Shown: positions 49,862 through 58,621 of the stretch, piece after piece
How the letters are laid out: the number at the start of each line of letters is the position of its first letter
Position numbering within the stretch: position 1 is the first letter of the stretch
Assembly: GCF_002846365.1 (NCBI RefSeq)
Contig: NZ_PJMW01000002.1
Coordinates: 3,658,001-3,722,000, forward strand
Source of the DNA: Nocardia fluminea
Lineage (GTDB): Bacteria > Actinomycetota > Actinomycetes > Mycobacteriales > Mycobacteriaceae
Reading direction: 5' to 3'
DNA: 64,000 bases
Translations under genes and position numbers: made by a program
The notes under the pieces: model-generated
What the model was told of the DNA's origin: nothing
What the model saw: the letters and a program-made list of their open reading frames with translations, nothing else
The model's database searches: none

Positions 49862-51868
49862 GTGTCTGTCCTGTCGAGCTTCGTGTGGAGTGTCGCCGAC
49901 ACTCTCCGCGGCCCTTACGCCGAGGCCGAGTACGGCTCGGTCATCCTCCCCTTCACGGTACTGCGCCGCTTGGAGTGCGTCATGGCCCAGCACCGAGAGG
50001 CGATGGCCGAGATTGTCTCGCAGTACCAGGGTGAGCAGCAGCGTCGGACTCACCTGAAGATCAAGACTCGGACCGAGGACAGTGCAGGGCTGTCGTTCTG
50101 GACGACGAGCGACTACACCCTCGAGAAGGCGCTGCAGGACCCGGACAACCTCGCCGCGAACCTAATCGACTACGTCGGCGGGTTCTCGGCGAACCTGGAC
50201 GTGTTCAAATCCTTCGACTTCGAGAGCGTGATCCGCACCCTCGACGCGCGTGACCGGCTCGCCCAGGTGACCCGCCACTTCGAGCGGATCGATCTTTCGC
50301 CCGACGCCGTCTCGAACGCTGACATGGGCGACCTGTTCGAGAACCTCATCTACCGATTCGCGGAGTCCGCCAACGACGGCGCCGGACAGTTCTACACCCC
50401 CCGCGACGTTGTCCGGCTGCTCGTCGATCTGGTCTACGCGGAGGACACGGAAGCCCTGCGCGAACGCGGCACGGTCCGTTCCATTTACGACCCTACGGTC
50501 GGCACCGGCGGCATGTTGACCGTCGCTGACGAGCACCTGCACGGGCTCAACCCCGACGCCTCCACAGCGCTGTTCGGGCAGGAGATCAACCCTCGCACCT
50601 ACGCCATCTGCAAAGCTGACCTGCTCATCAAGGGGCAAGACCCCTCCAACGTCCGCCAAGGTGACACCCTCGTCGTTGACCGCTTCGACGACCGGCGCTT
50701 CGACTACGTGCTGTCTAATCCGCCATTCGGCACTGACTGGAAGGCCGTCGAGACCCAGGTCAAAAACGAGCACGCCCGCGGCGGCCATGGCCGGTTCGCG
50801 CCCGGGGTGCCCGCCATCGGTGACGCTGCCATGCTGTTTCTGCTGCACGTGGCCTCCAAGATGCGCGACGTCGACGACGCCGGCCGCGGTGGCAAGGCTG
50901 GCATTGTCCTCAACGGTTCGCCGCTCTTCAACGGAGGCGCGGGTTCAGGGCCCTCTGACATCCGGGGGCATATGCTTGAGAACGACCTGGTCGAAGCCAT
51001 CGTTGCCTTGCCGAACGACATGTTTTACAACACCGGCATCGCCACATACCTTTGGATCCTCTCCAACGCGAAGCCGGACGATCGAGTGGGTAGGGTGCGG
51101 CTGATCGACGGCACTGGCCTCGGCTCGAAGCTGCACAAGTCGGTCGGCTCCAAACGCGTCGAGATCTCCAAGAAGCACCGCAAGGCGATCGTGCGAGCCT
51201 TCGCCGGGACCGCGAACGAGGACGACGAAACCAAGGTGGCGGTGAAGGTTTTCGCCAACCAAGATTTCGCCTACTGGACCGTCACCGTTGAGCGGCCCCT
51301 GCAGCTCCGCTTCGAGTGCACGCCCGAGACGATTGGTGAGGTGGCTGAGCACAAGGTGCTGGGCAAGATCGGTGGGCTGGTCCAGGCCCTCGAGGCGTTC
51401 GGTGACGAGCCGTACCTGAACCGGGAGAAGTTCAATCGCGAGCTCGCCGACCACCTACGCAAGCACAAGCTCAACCTGACCGCGCCCCAGCGCAAGGCTC
51501 TATGGCAGACCATCGGCGTCCACGACCAGACCGCCGACATCTGTCAGCACACATCAGGCGTCCACAAAGGCGAGCCCGAGCCCGACCCTGCACTCCGCGA
51601 CACCGAGAATGTGCCCTTTGGCTGGGGCGGGTACCCCAAGGCCCACGACGCTCTCGAAGCGACGGCCCAGGCCTACTTTGACGCCGAGGTAAAGCCCCAC
51701 GTCGACAATGCGTGGATCGACTGGTCCAAGATCAAGACCGGTTATGAGATCCCGTTCACTCGGCATTTCTATACCTACGAGCCGCCCAGGCCGCTTGAGG
51801 AGATCGATGCCGACCTTAACCGGGTCGTCAGCGAGATTTTGCACCTGCTCCGAGAGGTGGAGGCGTGA
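49862..51868 (+). CDS. hsdM: Type I restriction-modification system, DNA methyltransferase subunit HsdM
   Basis: 668 aa from GTG 49862. N-terminal HsdM helical domain (FVWSVADTLRGPYAEAEYGSV) and catalytic domain with SAM motif DPTVGTGGML (about residue 210) and N6-adenine motif NPPFGTDW (about 286). The C-terminus is longer than in classical HsdM (~520 aa). It protects host DNA by methylating the target. hsdS overlaps by 4 nt. Confidence 0.95.
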   Translation: MSVLSSFVWSVADTLRGPYAEAEYGSVILPFTVLRRLECVMAQHREAMAEIVSQYQGEQQRRTHLKIKTRTEDSAGLSFWTTSDYTLEKALQDPDNLAANLIDYVGGFSANLDVFKSFDFESVIRTLDARDRLAQVTRHFERIDLSPDAVSNADMGDLFENLIYRFAESANDGAGQFYTPRDVVRLLVDLVYAEDTEALRERGTVRSIYDPTVGTGGMLTVADEHLHGLNPDASTALFGQEINPRTYAICKADLLIKGQDPSNVRQGDTLVVDRFDDRRFDYVLSNPPFGTDWKAVETQVKNEHARGGHGRFAPGVPAIGDAAMLFLLHVASKMRDVDDAGRGGKAGIVLNGSPLFNGGAGSGPSDIRGHMLENDLVEAIVALPNDMFYNTGIATYLWILSNAKPDDRVGRVRLIDGTGLGSKLHKSVGSKRVEISKKHRKAIVRAFAGTANEDDETKVAVKVFANQDFAYWTVTVERPLQLRFECTPETIGEVAEHKVLGKIGGLVQALEAFGDEPYLNREKFNRELADHLRKHKLNLTAPQRKALWQTIGVHDQTADICQHTSGVHKGEPEPDPALRDTENVPFGWGGYPKAHDALEATAQAYFDAEVKPHVDNAWIDWSKIKTGYEIPFTRHFYTYEPPRPLEEIDADLNRVVSEILHLLREVEA

Positions 51869-53133
51869 GCGGCGTGGCACAAAACGCCGTTGCTGAGCGG
51901 GTCCACAAGTGGCTGGGGGAACTTCCATCGGGGTGGAGGGGTGCTCGACTACTTGAGGTCTCGGACGCCTGGACGAGCAACGTCGACAAGCACACGGTGG
52001 AAGGCCAGCCGCCGGTCAGGCTCTGCAACTACGTAGATGTCTACCAGAACGACTCGATCGTGGACTCCCTCGACTTCATGGTCGCCACCGCGACGCGCGA
52101 GCAGATCAAGAGGTTCCGAGTCCGAGTCGGAGACACCCTTATTACCAAGGACTCCGAGACTGCGGACGACATCGGCATCCCAGCATTCGTGGAGTACGAA
52201 GCTAAGGACCTCATCTGCGGCTATCACTTGGCGATTGTCCGTCCGGATCGACGTAAAGCTGTACCGAAGTTCCTGTACTGGGTGCTGCGGTCTGAGCCCA
52301 TTGCCCGCCAGTGGGGTGTCACGGCTGCTGGTGTGACCCGCGTCGGCATCCGTAGTACTGACCTCAACAAGGTCACTATCCCGCTCCCGCCGCTCGACGA
52401 GCAGAGCGCCGTCGCAGGCTTCCTGGATTACGAGACTGCCCAGATTGATGCGCTCGTGGCCAAGCAGGAGGAACTGCTGACTCTCCTCGCAGAGCGGCGC
52501 CGATCGGTGCTCGACCGCGTGTTATCGGAGGTCGGTGGTGAAAGGCGTCGCCTTCGATGGTTGTACCGATCTTCCAGCGTGGCCAACAAACCCAATGAGG
52601 AAGTGTTGTCGGTCTACCGCGACCACGGCGTTATTCCGAAAGCCTCGCGTTCGGACAACTTCAACAAGACACCAGAGAATGTTGACCGATACCTCTTGGT
52701 TCGTCCTCACGACTTGGTGGTCAACAAGATGAAGGCCTGGCAAGGGTCGCTGGGTGTCTCTGCTCATCGCGGCATTGTCAGCGGCGACTACGAGGTGCTT
52801 CGTCCGACCACCTTAGATCTGGATCCGGACTTTGCTCACTTCATTCTGCGGTCGCCCGAGTTGATCCTGGAATATCGAGTTCGTTCCCGTGGGATTCGAC
52901 CCTCCCAGTGGCGCTTGTACTGGCAAGACTTGGCCGACATCTCTGTTGCCGTTCCCCCGTTGGCGGAGCAGCGGAGTGCTGCCTCTCGGATCAAGACAGA
53001 AACGGATGCGATCGACTCCCTGATCGCGCAGGCCCGGGAGCATATCGCTTTCGCCAAAGAGCGCCGATCTGCACTGATTACGGCAGCGGTGACGGGACAG
53101 ATCGACGTACGCACAGCATGGACGGCAGGCTGA
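51865..53133 (+). CDS. hsdS: Type I restriction-modification system, specificity subunit HsdS
   Basis: 422 aa from GTG 51865 (GTGA overlap with hsdM). Two target-recognition domains, each closed by a conserved helix: IPLPPLDEQSAVAGFLDYET (about 171-190) and VAVPPLAEQRSAASRIKTET (near 370). The two domains define a bipartite DNA target that cannot be read from sequence. hsdR starts inside its last codons. Confidence 0.93.
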   Translation: MSGVAQNAVAERVHKWLGELPSGWRGARLLEVSDAWTSNVDKHTVEGQPPVRLCNYVDVYQNDSIVDSLDFMVATATREQIKRFRVRVGDTLITKDSETADDIGIPAFVEYEAKDLICGYHLAIVRPDRRKAVPKFLYWVLRSEPIARQWGVTAAGVTRVGIRSTDLNKVTIPLPPLDEQSAVAGFLDYETAQIDALVAKQEELLTLLAERRRSVLDRVLSEVGGERRRLRWLYRSSSVANKPNEEVLSVYRDHGVIPKASRSDNFNKTPENVDRYLLVRPHDLVVNKMKAWQGSLGVSAHRGIVSGDYEVLRPTTLDLDPDFAHFILRSPELILEYRVRSRGIRPSQWRLYWQDLADISVAVPPLAEQRSAASRIKTETDAIDSLIAQAREHIAFAKERRSALITAAVTGQIDVRTAWTAG

Positions 53134-56100
53134 AGACAGTGGTGGTACATGATGGGACCCGCGAGGCGGCGTTTGAGGCTGAGATCGCCGAGTATCTCGG
53201 CGCGCACGGCTGGGAGTACAACGAGACTGATGAGGGTTACGACGTCGCGCGGGCGCTATGGCCCGAGGACGTGCACTGGTGGCTGAGCGAGACCCAACCT
53301 GACGAGTACGCCAAGGTGGTCCGTGTCGGAACTCCTGCGGAGGCATCGGACCGTGAGGCGCTGTTGGACTCGCTCCTGTCTCGGTTGGACACGCCGATGA
53401 GCTCGGGCGGTGGCACGCTGAACGTGCTTCGGAGGAAGTTCTCACACACCCGCGGCGCGACAGCGCACCTGCGGATGTGCCAGTTCAAGCCAGCGACGGG
53501 GTTGAATCGAGAGGTCACCGAGCACTACCGGAAGGTGCGGCTGCGGGTGGTCCGCCAGGTGCACTTCTCGCCGAAGCGTGGGGATTCCCGCTCGATCGAC
53601 CTGGTGTTCTTTGTCAACGGCCTGCCGGTGGCGACCTGCGAGCTGAAGTCGTTCTTCAAGCAGGAGTGGCGCAGCGCGGTCAGTCAGTACCGCACGGACC
53701 GGAGTCCGGCGGGGCAGCCGTTGCTCGGGTTCGGCACTCGCGCTTTGGTGCATTTTGCGGTCGACGATGACCAGGTCCACATGACCACGAGGCTCGCGGG
53801 CGCGAAGACCTACTTCCTGCCTTTCAACCGGGGGCACGAGGACACCGGTGCGGCGGGGAATCCGCGGAACACGAATGGTGCCGCCACGTCCTACCTGTGG
53901 GAGCAGGTGCTACAGCGGGACAACTGGCTGGCCATCCTTGGTTCGCAGATGTTCTTGAAGACCGAGGCTGATGAGGATCCTGCCACGGGGAAAATCAAGC
54001 GGTCCACGACGTTGATGTTTCCGCGGTACCACCAGTGGCGCGCAGTGAAGAAGCTTGTGCACACGATCACCAAGGAGGGCCCTGGTCGCCGGTACCTGGT
54101 CGAGCACTCCGCTGGATCGGGTAAAACGAACACGATCGCGTGGACCGCGCACCGACTTGCCCGGCTTCATGACGAGGCGAACCAAAAGGTGTTCGACAAA
54201 GTTCTCATTGTCTCTGACCGTCGTGTCCTGGACGCGCAGCTGCAGCAGGCCGTAGAGCAGGTCGACGACTCCGTCGGCACTGTCGCGGTTATCGATTCCG
54301 CCGCTGTGCGTCGCTCTGGTGGCTCGAAGTCTCGGGCGCTGCTGGATGCGCTGACTGGGTCGTCGCTGATAATTGTTGTCACCATTCAGACGTTCCCATA
54401 CGTGAAAGGTCTCTTGGAGACCTCGTTGGGTGACCGGAACTTCGCGGTGATCGTTGACGAGGCGCACACCTCTCAGTCCGGGAAGACCGCCGCGGATCTT
54501 AAGAAGGTCCTCACCGACGGCGGCCAGGTCTCGACTGAAGAGCCGGTCGATACCCAGGATGTCGTCAATGAGCTGGTGGAGGCTGACGTCGCGCTGGAGA
54601 GACAGATCGCCGCCGAGACCGCCGCCCGTGCGGGTGCTGCGAATGTGTCGCTGTTGGCGTTCACTGCGACGCCTAAGGCCAAGACGAAGATGCTCTTCGG
54701 CCGCCAGGACGATGACGGGAAACCTGTGTCGTTCGATGTCTATTCGATGCGGCAGGCGATCGAGGAAGGTTTCATCCTCGATGTGCTGCGCGGCTACCAG
54801 ACCTACCAGACCGCCTTCGAGATCGAACAGTGCGGTGAGAAGGGTGTAGTCACCTCCATCACCGGTGGCGCTGGGATGGTCGACGGTGAGGATCGTCTGG
54901 TGGATCCGAAGGTCGCGACCCGGAAGATCATGCGGTTCGCGAACCTGCACCCGACCAACGTCGGTCAGAAGGTCGAGATCATCGTCGAGCACTTCCGCAC
55001 CAACGTCGCCCACCTCCTTGACGGGCAGGCCAAGGCTATGGTCGTGACCGACTCTCGGCAGGCTGCGGTCCGCTACAAGATCGAGACAGACAAATACCTG
55101 GCGCGGAAGCGCTATGGCTACCGGACGATCGTGGCGTTTTCGGACAAATTCAGCGACGATGAGTACGGTTTGGTCGATGCCACTGAGGCGTCGATGAACC
55201 CGGGTCTCGGCTCGGATTTGGCCCGTGAGTTCCGTCGTCCCGAGTACCAATTGATGCTGGTTGCCGACAAGTTTCAGACCGGGTTCGACCAACCGTTGCT
55301 CTGCGCCATGTACGTCGACAAGAAGCTCCCGGACGTCCATGCGGTCCAGACTCTTTCAAGGTTGAATCGGACCTACCGAGCACCCTCTGGTGAGATCAAG
55401 GATCGCACGTTCGTCCTCGATTTCGTCAACGACCCGGCAGAGATTCAGAAAGCGTTCCTCACGTACTACCTTGAGGCTCGCGTCGAGACCGCTACGGACC
55501 CCAACCTGGTTCATCGGCTTGCGGCGAAGCTCGCCGAGGCGAGGATCTACACACCGACGGATGTCGAACGCTACGCCAAGGCGTGGTGGGCTCCCACGCA
55601 GTCGCACGCCGCGCTGGCGGCGGCGGTCACCCCAGCTCGTGACGAGTTCGTCGGGCGATGGGCCGAGGCAGCGGACAGGCAGGATCAGCAGGCGCTCGAT
55701 GATCTGCGGACCTTCCGCAAGGACTGTGGTTCGTATGTTCGCTTGTACGACTTCATGTCTCAAGTCATTGACTACGGCACTAGCGACCTGGAGAAGCTCG
55801 CAGAGTTCTTCCGCCAGCTGACCAGACTCCTCCCTACTGACGAGCTGGGTACAGACGTCGACGTGTCCGGGCTCGAGCTGCGCCGGGTCCGTCAGATCAA
55901 CCAGGGCGAGGCTGAGATAGGTCTGTCCGGTGACCATTCGACCCCGGCACTGCGTGGGATCAGCGGGGTCGGATCACGGGCATCGCGTCAGGACCCGCAG
56001 CAAGAGCTCATGTCCGAGGTGGTCGCCCGCATCAATACCCTGTTCGGTTCCGAATTCGCCGACTCGCAGATCGAAGGGTTCGTGGTTGCCGCGGCAGGGA

Positions 56101-56369
56101 TGGCAGGGGAGGATCCCCGCATTGCAGAGCAGATCGATCATAATGCGCAGGACCAGTTCCTTGCTTCTCCCGATCTTCGTGAGACGTTGACCGACGCGGC
56201 CGTGTTGAACGAGGGCGCATTTGGGAAGCTCACGGGAGCACTGACGGGCGATAACGAGCGTGCAGACGAGCTCATCCGAATCATCGGTGAGTATGTCTAC
56301 CAGTCGCGCCGACTTCGGGTGACTGACGAGGTCACGCCGGGGGAGCGTGACATAGCTCCGGGCGAGTGA
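53118..56369 (+). CDS. hsdR: Type I restriction-modification system, endonuclease/translocase subunit HsdR
   Basis: 1083 aa from ATG 53118. The N-terminal PD-(D/E)xK nuclease shows SIDLVFFV and CELKS (Glu175, Lys177). The SF2 motor has Walker A AGSGKTNTIAW (about 333), DEAH (447-450), TATPK and later helicase motifs (FQTGFDQPLL; LSRLNRTY). A helical C-terminal domain binds the methylase core. All catalytic residues are intact, so the system appears functional. Confidence 0.95.
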   Translation: MDGRLKTVVVHDGTREAAFEAEIAEYLGAHGWEYNETDEGYDVARALWPEDVHWWLSETQPDEYAKVVRVGTPAEASDREALLDSLLSRLDTPMSSGGGTLNVLRRKFSHTRGATAHLRMCQFKPATGLNREVTEHYRKVRLRVVRQVHFSPKRGDSRSIDLVFFVNGLPVATCELKSFFKQEWRSAVSQYRTDRSPAGQPLLGFGTRALVHFAVDDDQVHMTTRLAGAKTYFLPFNRGHEDTGAAGNPRNTNGAATSYLWEQVLQRDNWLAILGSQMFLKTEADEDPATGKIKRSTTLMFPRYHQWRAVKKLVHTITKEGPGRRYLVEHSAGSGKTNTIAWTAHRLARLHDEANQKVFDKVLIVSDRRVLDAQLQQAVEQVDDSVGTVAVIDSAAVRRSGGSKSRALLDALTGSSLIIVVTIQTFPYVKGLLETSLGDRNFAVIVDEAHTSQSGKTAADLKKVLTDGGQVSTEEPVDTQDVVNELVEADVALERQIAAETAARAGAANVSLLAFTATPKAKTKMLFGRQDDDGKPVSFDVYSMRQAIEEGFILDVLRGYQTYQTAFEIEQCGEKGVVTSITGGAGMVDGEDRLVDPKVATRKIMRFANLHPTNVGQKVEIIVEHFRTNVAHLLDGQAKAMVVTDSRQAAVRYKIETDKYLARKRYGYRTIVAFSDKFSDDEYGLVDATEASMNPGLGSDLAREFRRPEYQLMLVADKFQTGFDQPLLCAMYVDKKLPDVHAVQTLSRLNRTYRAPSGEIKDRTFVLDFVNDPAEIQKAFLTYYLEARVETATDPNLVHRLAAKLAEARIYTPTDVERYAKAWWAPTQSHAALAAAVTPARDEFVGRWAEAADRQDQQALDDLRTFRKDCGSYVRLYDFMSQVIDYGTSDLEKLAEFFRQLTRLLPTDELGTDVDVSGLELRRVRQINQGEAEIGLSGDHSTPALRGISGVGSRASRQDPQQELMSEVVARINTLFGSEFADSQIEGFVVAAAGMAGEDPRIAEQIDHNAQDQFLASPDLRETLTDAAVLNEGAFGKLTGALTGDNERADELIRIIGEYVYQSRRLRVTDEVTPGERDIAPGE

Positions 56370-56444
56370 AATGGCTGAGTCCAACGCTGTTGTCGGGCAC
56401 GGCTTTTGGCCGACGACATAGCGAACGCACTGGGCTAAAAGGTG

Positions 56445-56683
56445 CAGATCGATGCCGAGGTGCCGCGCACGCGATCGAGACCTATACCCGACCCTGAAAT
56501 GTGGTGCTGGATCCGATGTACGGCATCGGGACTACCGTCGTCGAAGCCCTACGCCGAGCCCCGTCGTGCCTTCGGGTTGAAGATGAATCTTCCTAAGCCG
56601 AGATCGCCCTCGTTAGCACCGATCTCGCCCACACGGTGGTCACAAGATTCAATGGCCAGGTCGGTCGTGTTCTGCTTAGCTGA
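56445..56683 (+). pseudogene. Remnant of a DNA methyltransferase gene
   Basis: VVLDPMYGIGTTVVEALRRA (from 56501) matches SAM motif I of site-specific or RNA/DNA N-methylases (DPxxGxGTT). The match then jumps frame to RRAFGLKMNLP and again to EIALVSTDLAHTVVTRFNGQ, ending at TGA 56681-56683. At least two frameshifts and the missing N-terminal and catalytic parts make it a decayed fragment. Confidence 0.6.
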
Positions 56684-56752
56684 ATGTGATCCTGGTGTGA
56701 CGCATCGGTGTCCCATGGGTACATGGCGCTGAATGGTGGCAAAGGGAGCGGG

Positions 56753-57853
56753 GTGGGTATCGACGCAAGTGTGTTGAGGTCGGCTCGGCGGGCTCGGGGC
56801 TGGTCACAGACGCGGCTTATCTCCGCTCTGCAGGAACAAGCCGACCGCGACCGTGTGGGGTTGATGACGACTGCGAGTCTTCGGGTGGCGCTGTCGCGTT
56901 GGGAGAACGGTCATGTTGTCCCAGACGAAGTGCACGGCCGCCTGCTCCGCAGGGTTCTCGAGCTCGATGAAGCGAGTATCGCGCCAGTTCCGACTTCGGA
57001 TGATGGCTCAGACGATGGCTCGTTGTTCGCGCTCTTGAGTGGGCATACGAATAGTTTGCGGCTGCTGGATCGTCGGCTGGGCGCGCCGGTAGTTCGTGTC
57101 CAAACAGCAAGCCACGTCATCGCTTTGGAGAAGTTGTGGCGGGGGGCGTCGGGTTCGGATCGGGTGAGTATCGCGCGTGCGCAGGCTGACACGGCAGCGT
57201 TGGCCGCGTGGCAGGACTTCGATGTCGGCGACCACGACGGTGCCTCAAGGCACTACATGTTGGCCAAACAGGCTGCCTCCCGTGCCGGGGACTCGGTGTT
57301 GCTGGCTCACGCGATAGGTGAGCACGCGGTGATGCTCGCCGAGACTGGCAAAGTGGCCGAGGCAGCCGCGAACGTTGTCAAAGCCGAGGCAATGCCGATG
57401 CTGCCGATGCTGCTGCGATCGTGGCTAGCCGCAACACACGCTCAGATCGCCACCACGCTGCCGGGACAGGAGCAATCCGTACGAGCGGCGTTGTCTCGCG
57501 CGGAGATTGACTTGGTCCGATCAACCGACGGCGACGAGGCATTGATGCCTTATTTGTCACTCAACGCGGTGCACCTGCAACGGTGGCAGGGCCATGTCCT
57601 CGTCAGGGCCGGTGACATGGCCGGTGGCGATGTAGCGCGAGCAGCGTTGAACGACCTTCCCGAGGAGTTTGTTCGAGCGCGTTGCGGACAACTACTCGAT
57701 CTCGCAGAGGCGAATCTGGGCCATGAGTGGGACGAGGCGCGCGGGCACCTAGATGCCGCGGGCTCGACGATCGCTCAACTCGGCTCAATGCGACTCAGGA
57801 AGCGCCACGAACTGTTGGCCAGGCGACTGCGTTGTCGGTTCGCCCTTGAATAA
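56753..57853 (+). CDS. XRE-family transcriptional regulator
   Basis: 366 aa from GTG 56753, with GGGAG just upstream; ATG 56723 is an alternative. The N-terminal helix-turn-helix (LRSARRARGWSQTRLISALQ, SRWENGHVVPDEVHGRLL) is followed by a long alpha-helical region that looks TPR-like. Such regulators are frequent beside actinobacterial biosynthetic loci. Its end overlaps the convergent Nudix gene by 69 nt. Confidence 0.8.
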   Translation: MGIDASVLRSARRARGWSQTRLISALQEQADRDRVGLMTTASLRVALSRWENGHVVPDEVHGRLLRRVLELDEASIAPVPTSDDGSDDGSLFALLSGHTNSLRLLDRRLGAPVVRVQTASHVIALEKLWRGASGSDRVSIARAQADTAALAAWQDFDVGDHDGASRHYMLAKQAASRAGDSVLLAHAIGEHAVMLAETGKVAEAAANVVKAEAMPMLPMLLRSWLAATHAQIATTLPGQEQSVRAALSRAEIDLVRSTDGDEALMPYLSLNAVHLQRWQGHVLVRAGDMAGGDVARAALNDLPEEFVRARCGQLLDLAEANLGHEWDEARGHLDAAGSTIAQLGSMRLRKRHELLARRLRCRFALE

Positions 57854-58384
57854 GGCTGCAGCGGTGAGCATTCCGACTGCGGTTCCCGAACCCAACAGCA
57901 TCCCTTTTGCCAGCAGGGCGGTGGTTTCCGCTAGTGGAATCCAAAGCAGTTGGGCAGCTTCCTCCGCATCGGTGGGCATCGCGACCTGGCGTGGATTGCT
58001 TCCGAGATACACCAGGTGACGGGTTCGGACAAGGCCGGGCATCGGTTCGAGATCGGCCACGAGCGTCAGCTCGTCGATCTCGAAGCCAGTTTCTTCCAGC
58101 AACTCTCGCCGAGCACAGTTCAGCGGTTCCTCGTCCGGGTCGACGATTCCGCCGGGAGACTCCAAGCCGATCGTGTCCACGATCCATCGGTGGCGGCGCA
58201 TCAGGAGCGCACGGCGATGCTCGTCGACGGCGATGACTGTCGCGACCGTGTTTAGTTGGATGGCGTGGTGAGTGCGGTCGAGCCCGTCCGGGGTCGTGAT
58301 CTCGTTGCGGGTCACCTTGAGCCACGGAGTTCCGTCGTAGACGGTCCACGTCCGGTGAACGATGGTGCGCGGCGGTTCGATCAT
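57785..58384 (-). CDS. Nudix hydrolase
   Basis: 199 aa from ATG 58384 (MIEPPRTIV); a start seven codons upstream is possible. The Nudix box is complete (G-IVDPD-E-EPLNCAR-RELLEETGF). The WTVYDGTPWLKVTRNEIT start and P-G-LVRTRHLVYL segment resemble ADP-ribose/nucleoside-diphosphate-sugar pyrophosphatases. Substrate unknown. It is divergent from tyrS, sharing a 237-nt control region. Confidence 0.85.
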   Translation of the reverse strand: MIEPPRTIVHRTWTVYDGTPWLKVTRNEITTPDGLDRTHHAIQLNTVATVIAVDEHRRALLMRRHRWIVDTIGLESPGGIVDPDEEPLNCARRELLEETGFEIDELTLVADLEPMPGLVRTRHLVYLGSNPRQVAMPTDAEEAAQLLWIPLAETTALLAKGMLLGSGTAVGMLTAAALFKGEPTTQSPGQQFVALPESH

Positions 58385-58476
58385 GGATTCACCGTAGCGG
58401 GACACTGGCGCTACGGGTTGCTACCTTCCGCCAGAGGCACATCCCCGACAATATTGGGGGCGGCCGGTGATCACTA

Positions 58477-58508
58477 CACTCGTATCGGTATGGCAACCGA
58501 TACGAGTG
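58477..58508. promoter_or_regulatory. Perfect 13-bp palindrome upstream of tyrS (candidate operator)
   Basis: CACTCGTATCGGT (58477-58489) and its exact complement (58496-58508) are separated by 6 nt, about 113 nt before tyrS and 93 nt before the Nudix start. A second weaker hairpin (CCCCGA / TTGGGG) lies just upstream, near 58443. The symmetry and divergent position suggest a regulator site; an RNA hairpin in the tyrS leader is the alternative. Confidence 0.6.
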
Positions 58509-58621
58509 ATGGCTCCCGTGGTTGCCGATCTCAGAATTGCCCTGGCCGACCTCGCGCTCGGGGCTAGCCAGTCGCAGAGGCCGCTCACCGCGGTCCAGTT
58601 ACCGAGAGGACTTTCGCAGTC

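Noticed and set aside
58406..58621. T-box leader for tyrS
   Set aside because: No T-box sequence (antiterminator bulge) or specifier stem seen; only simple palindromes.
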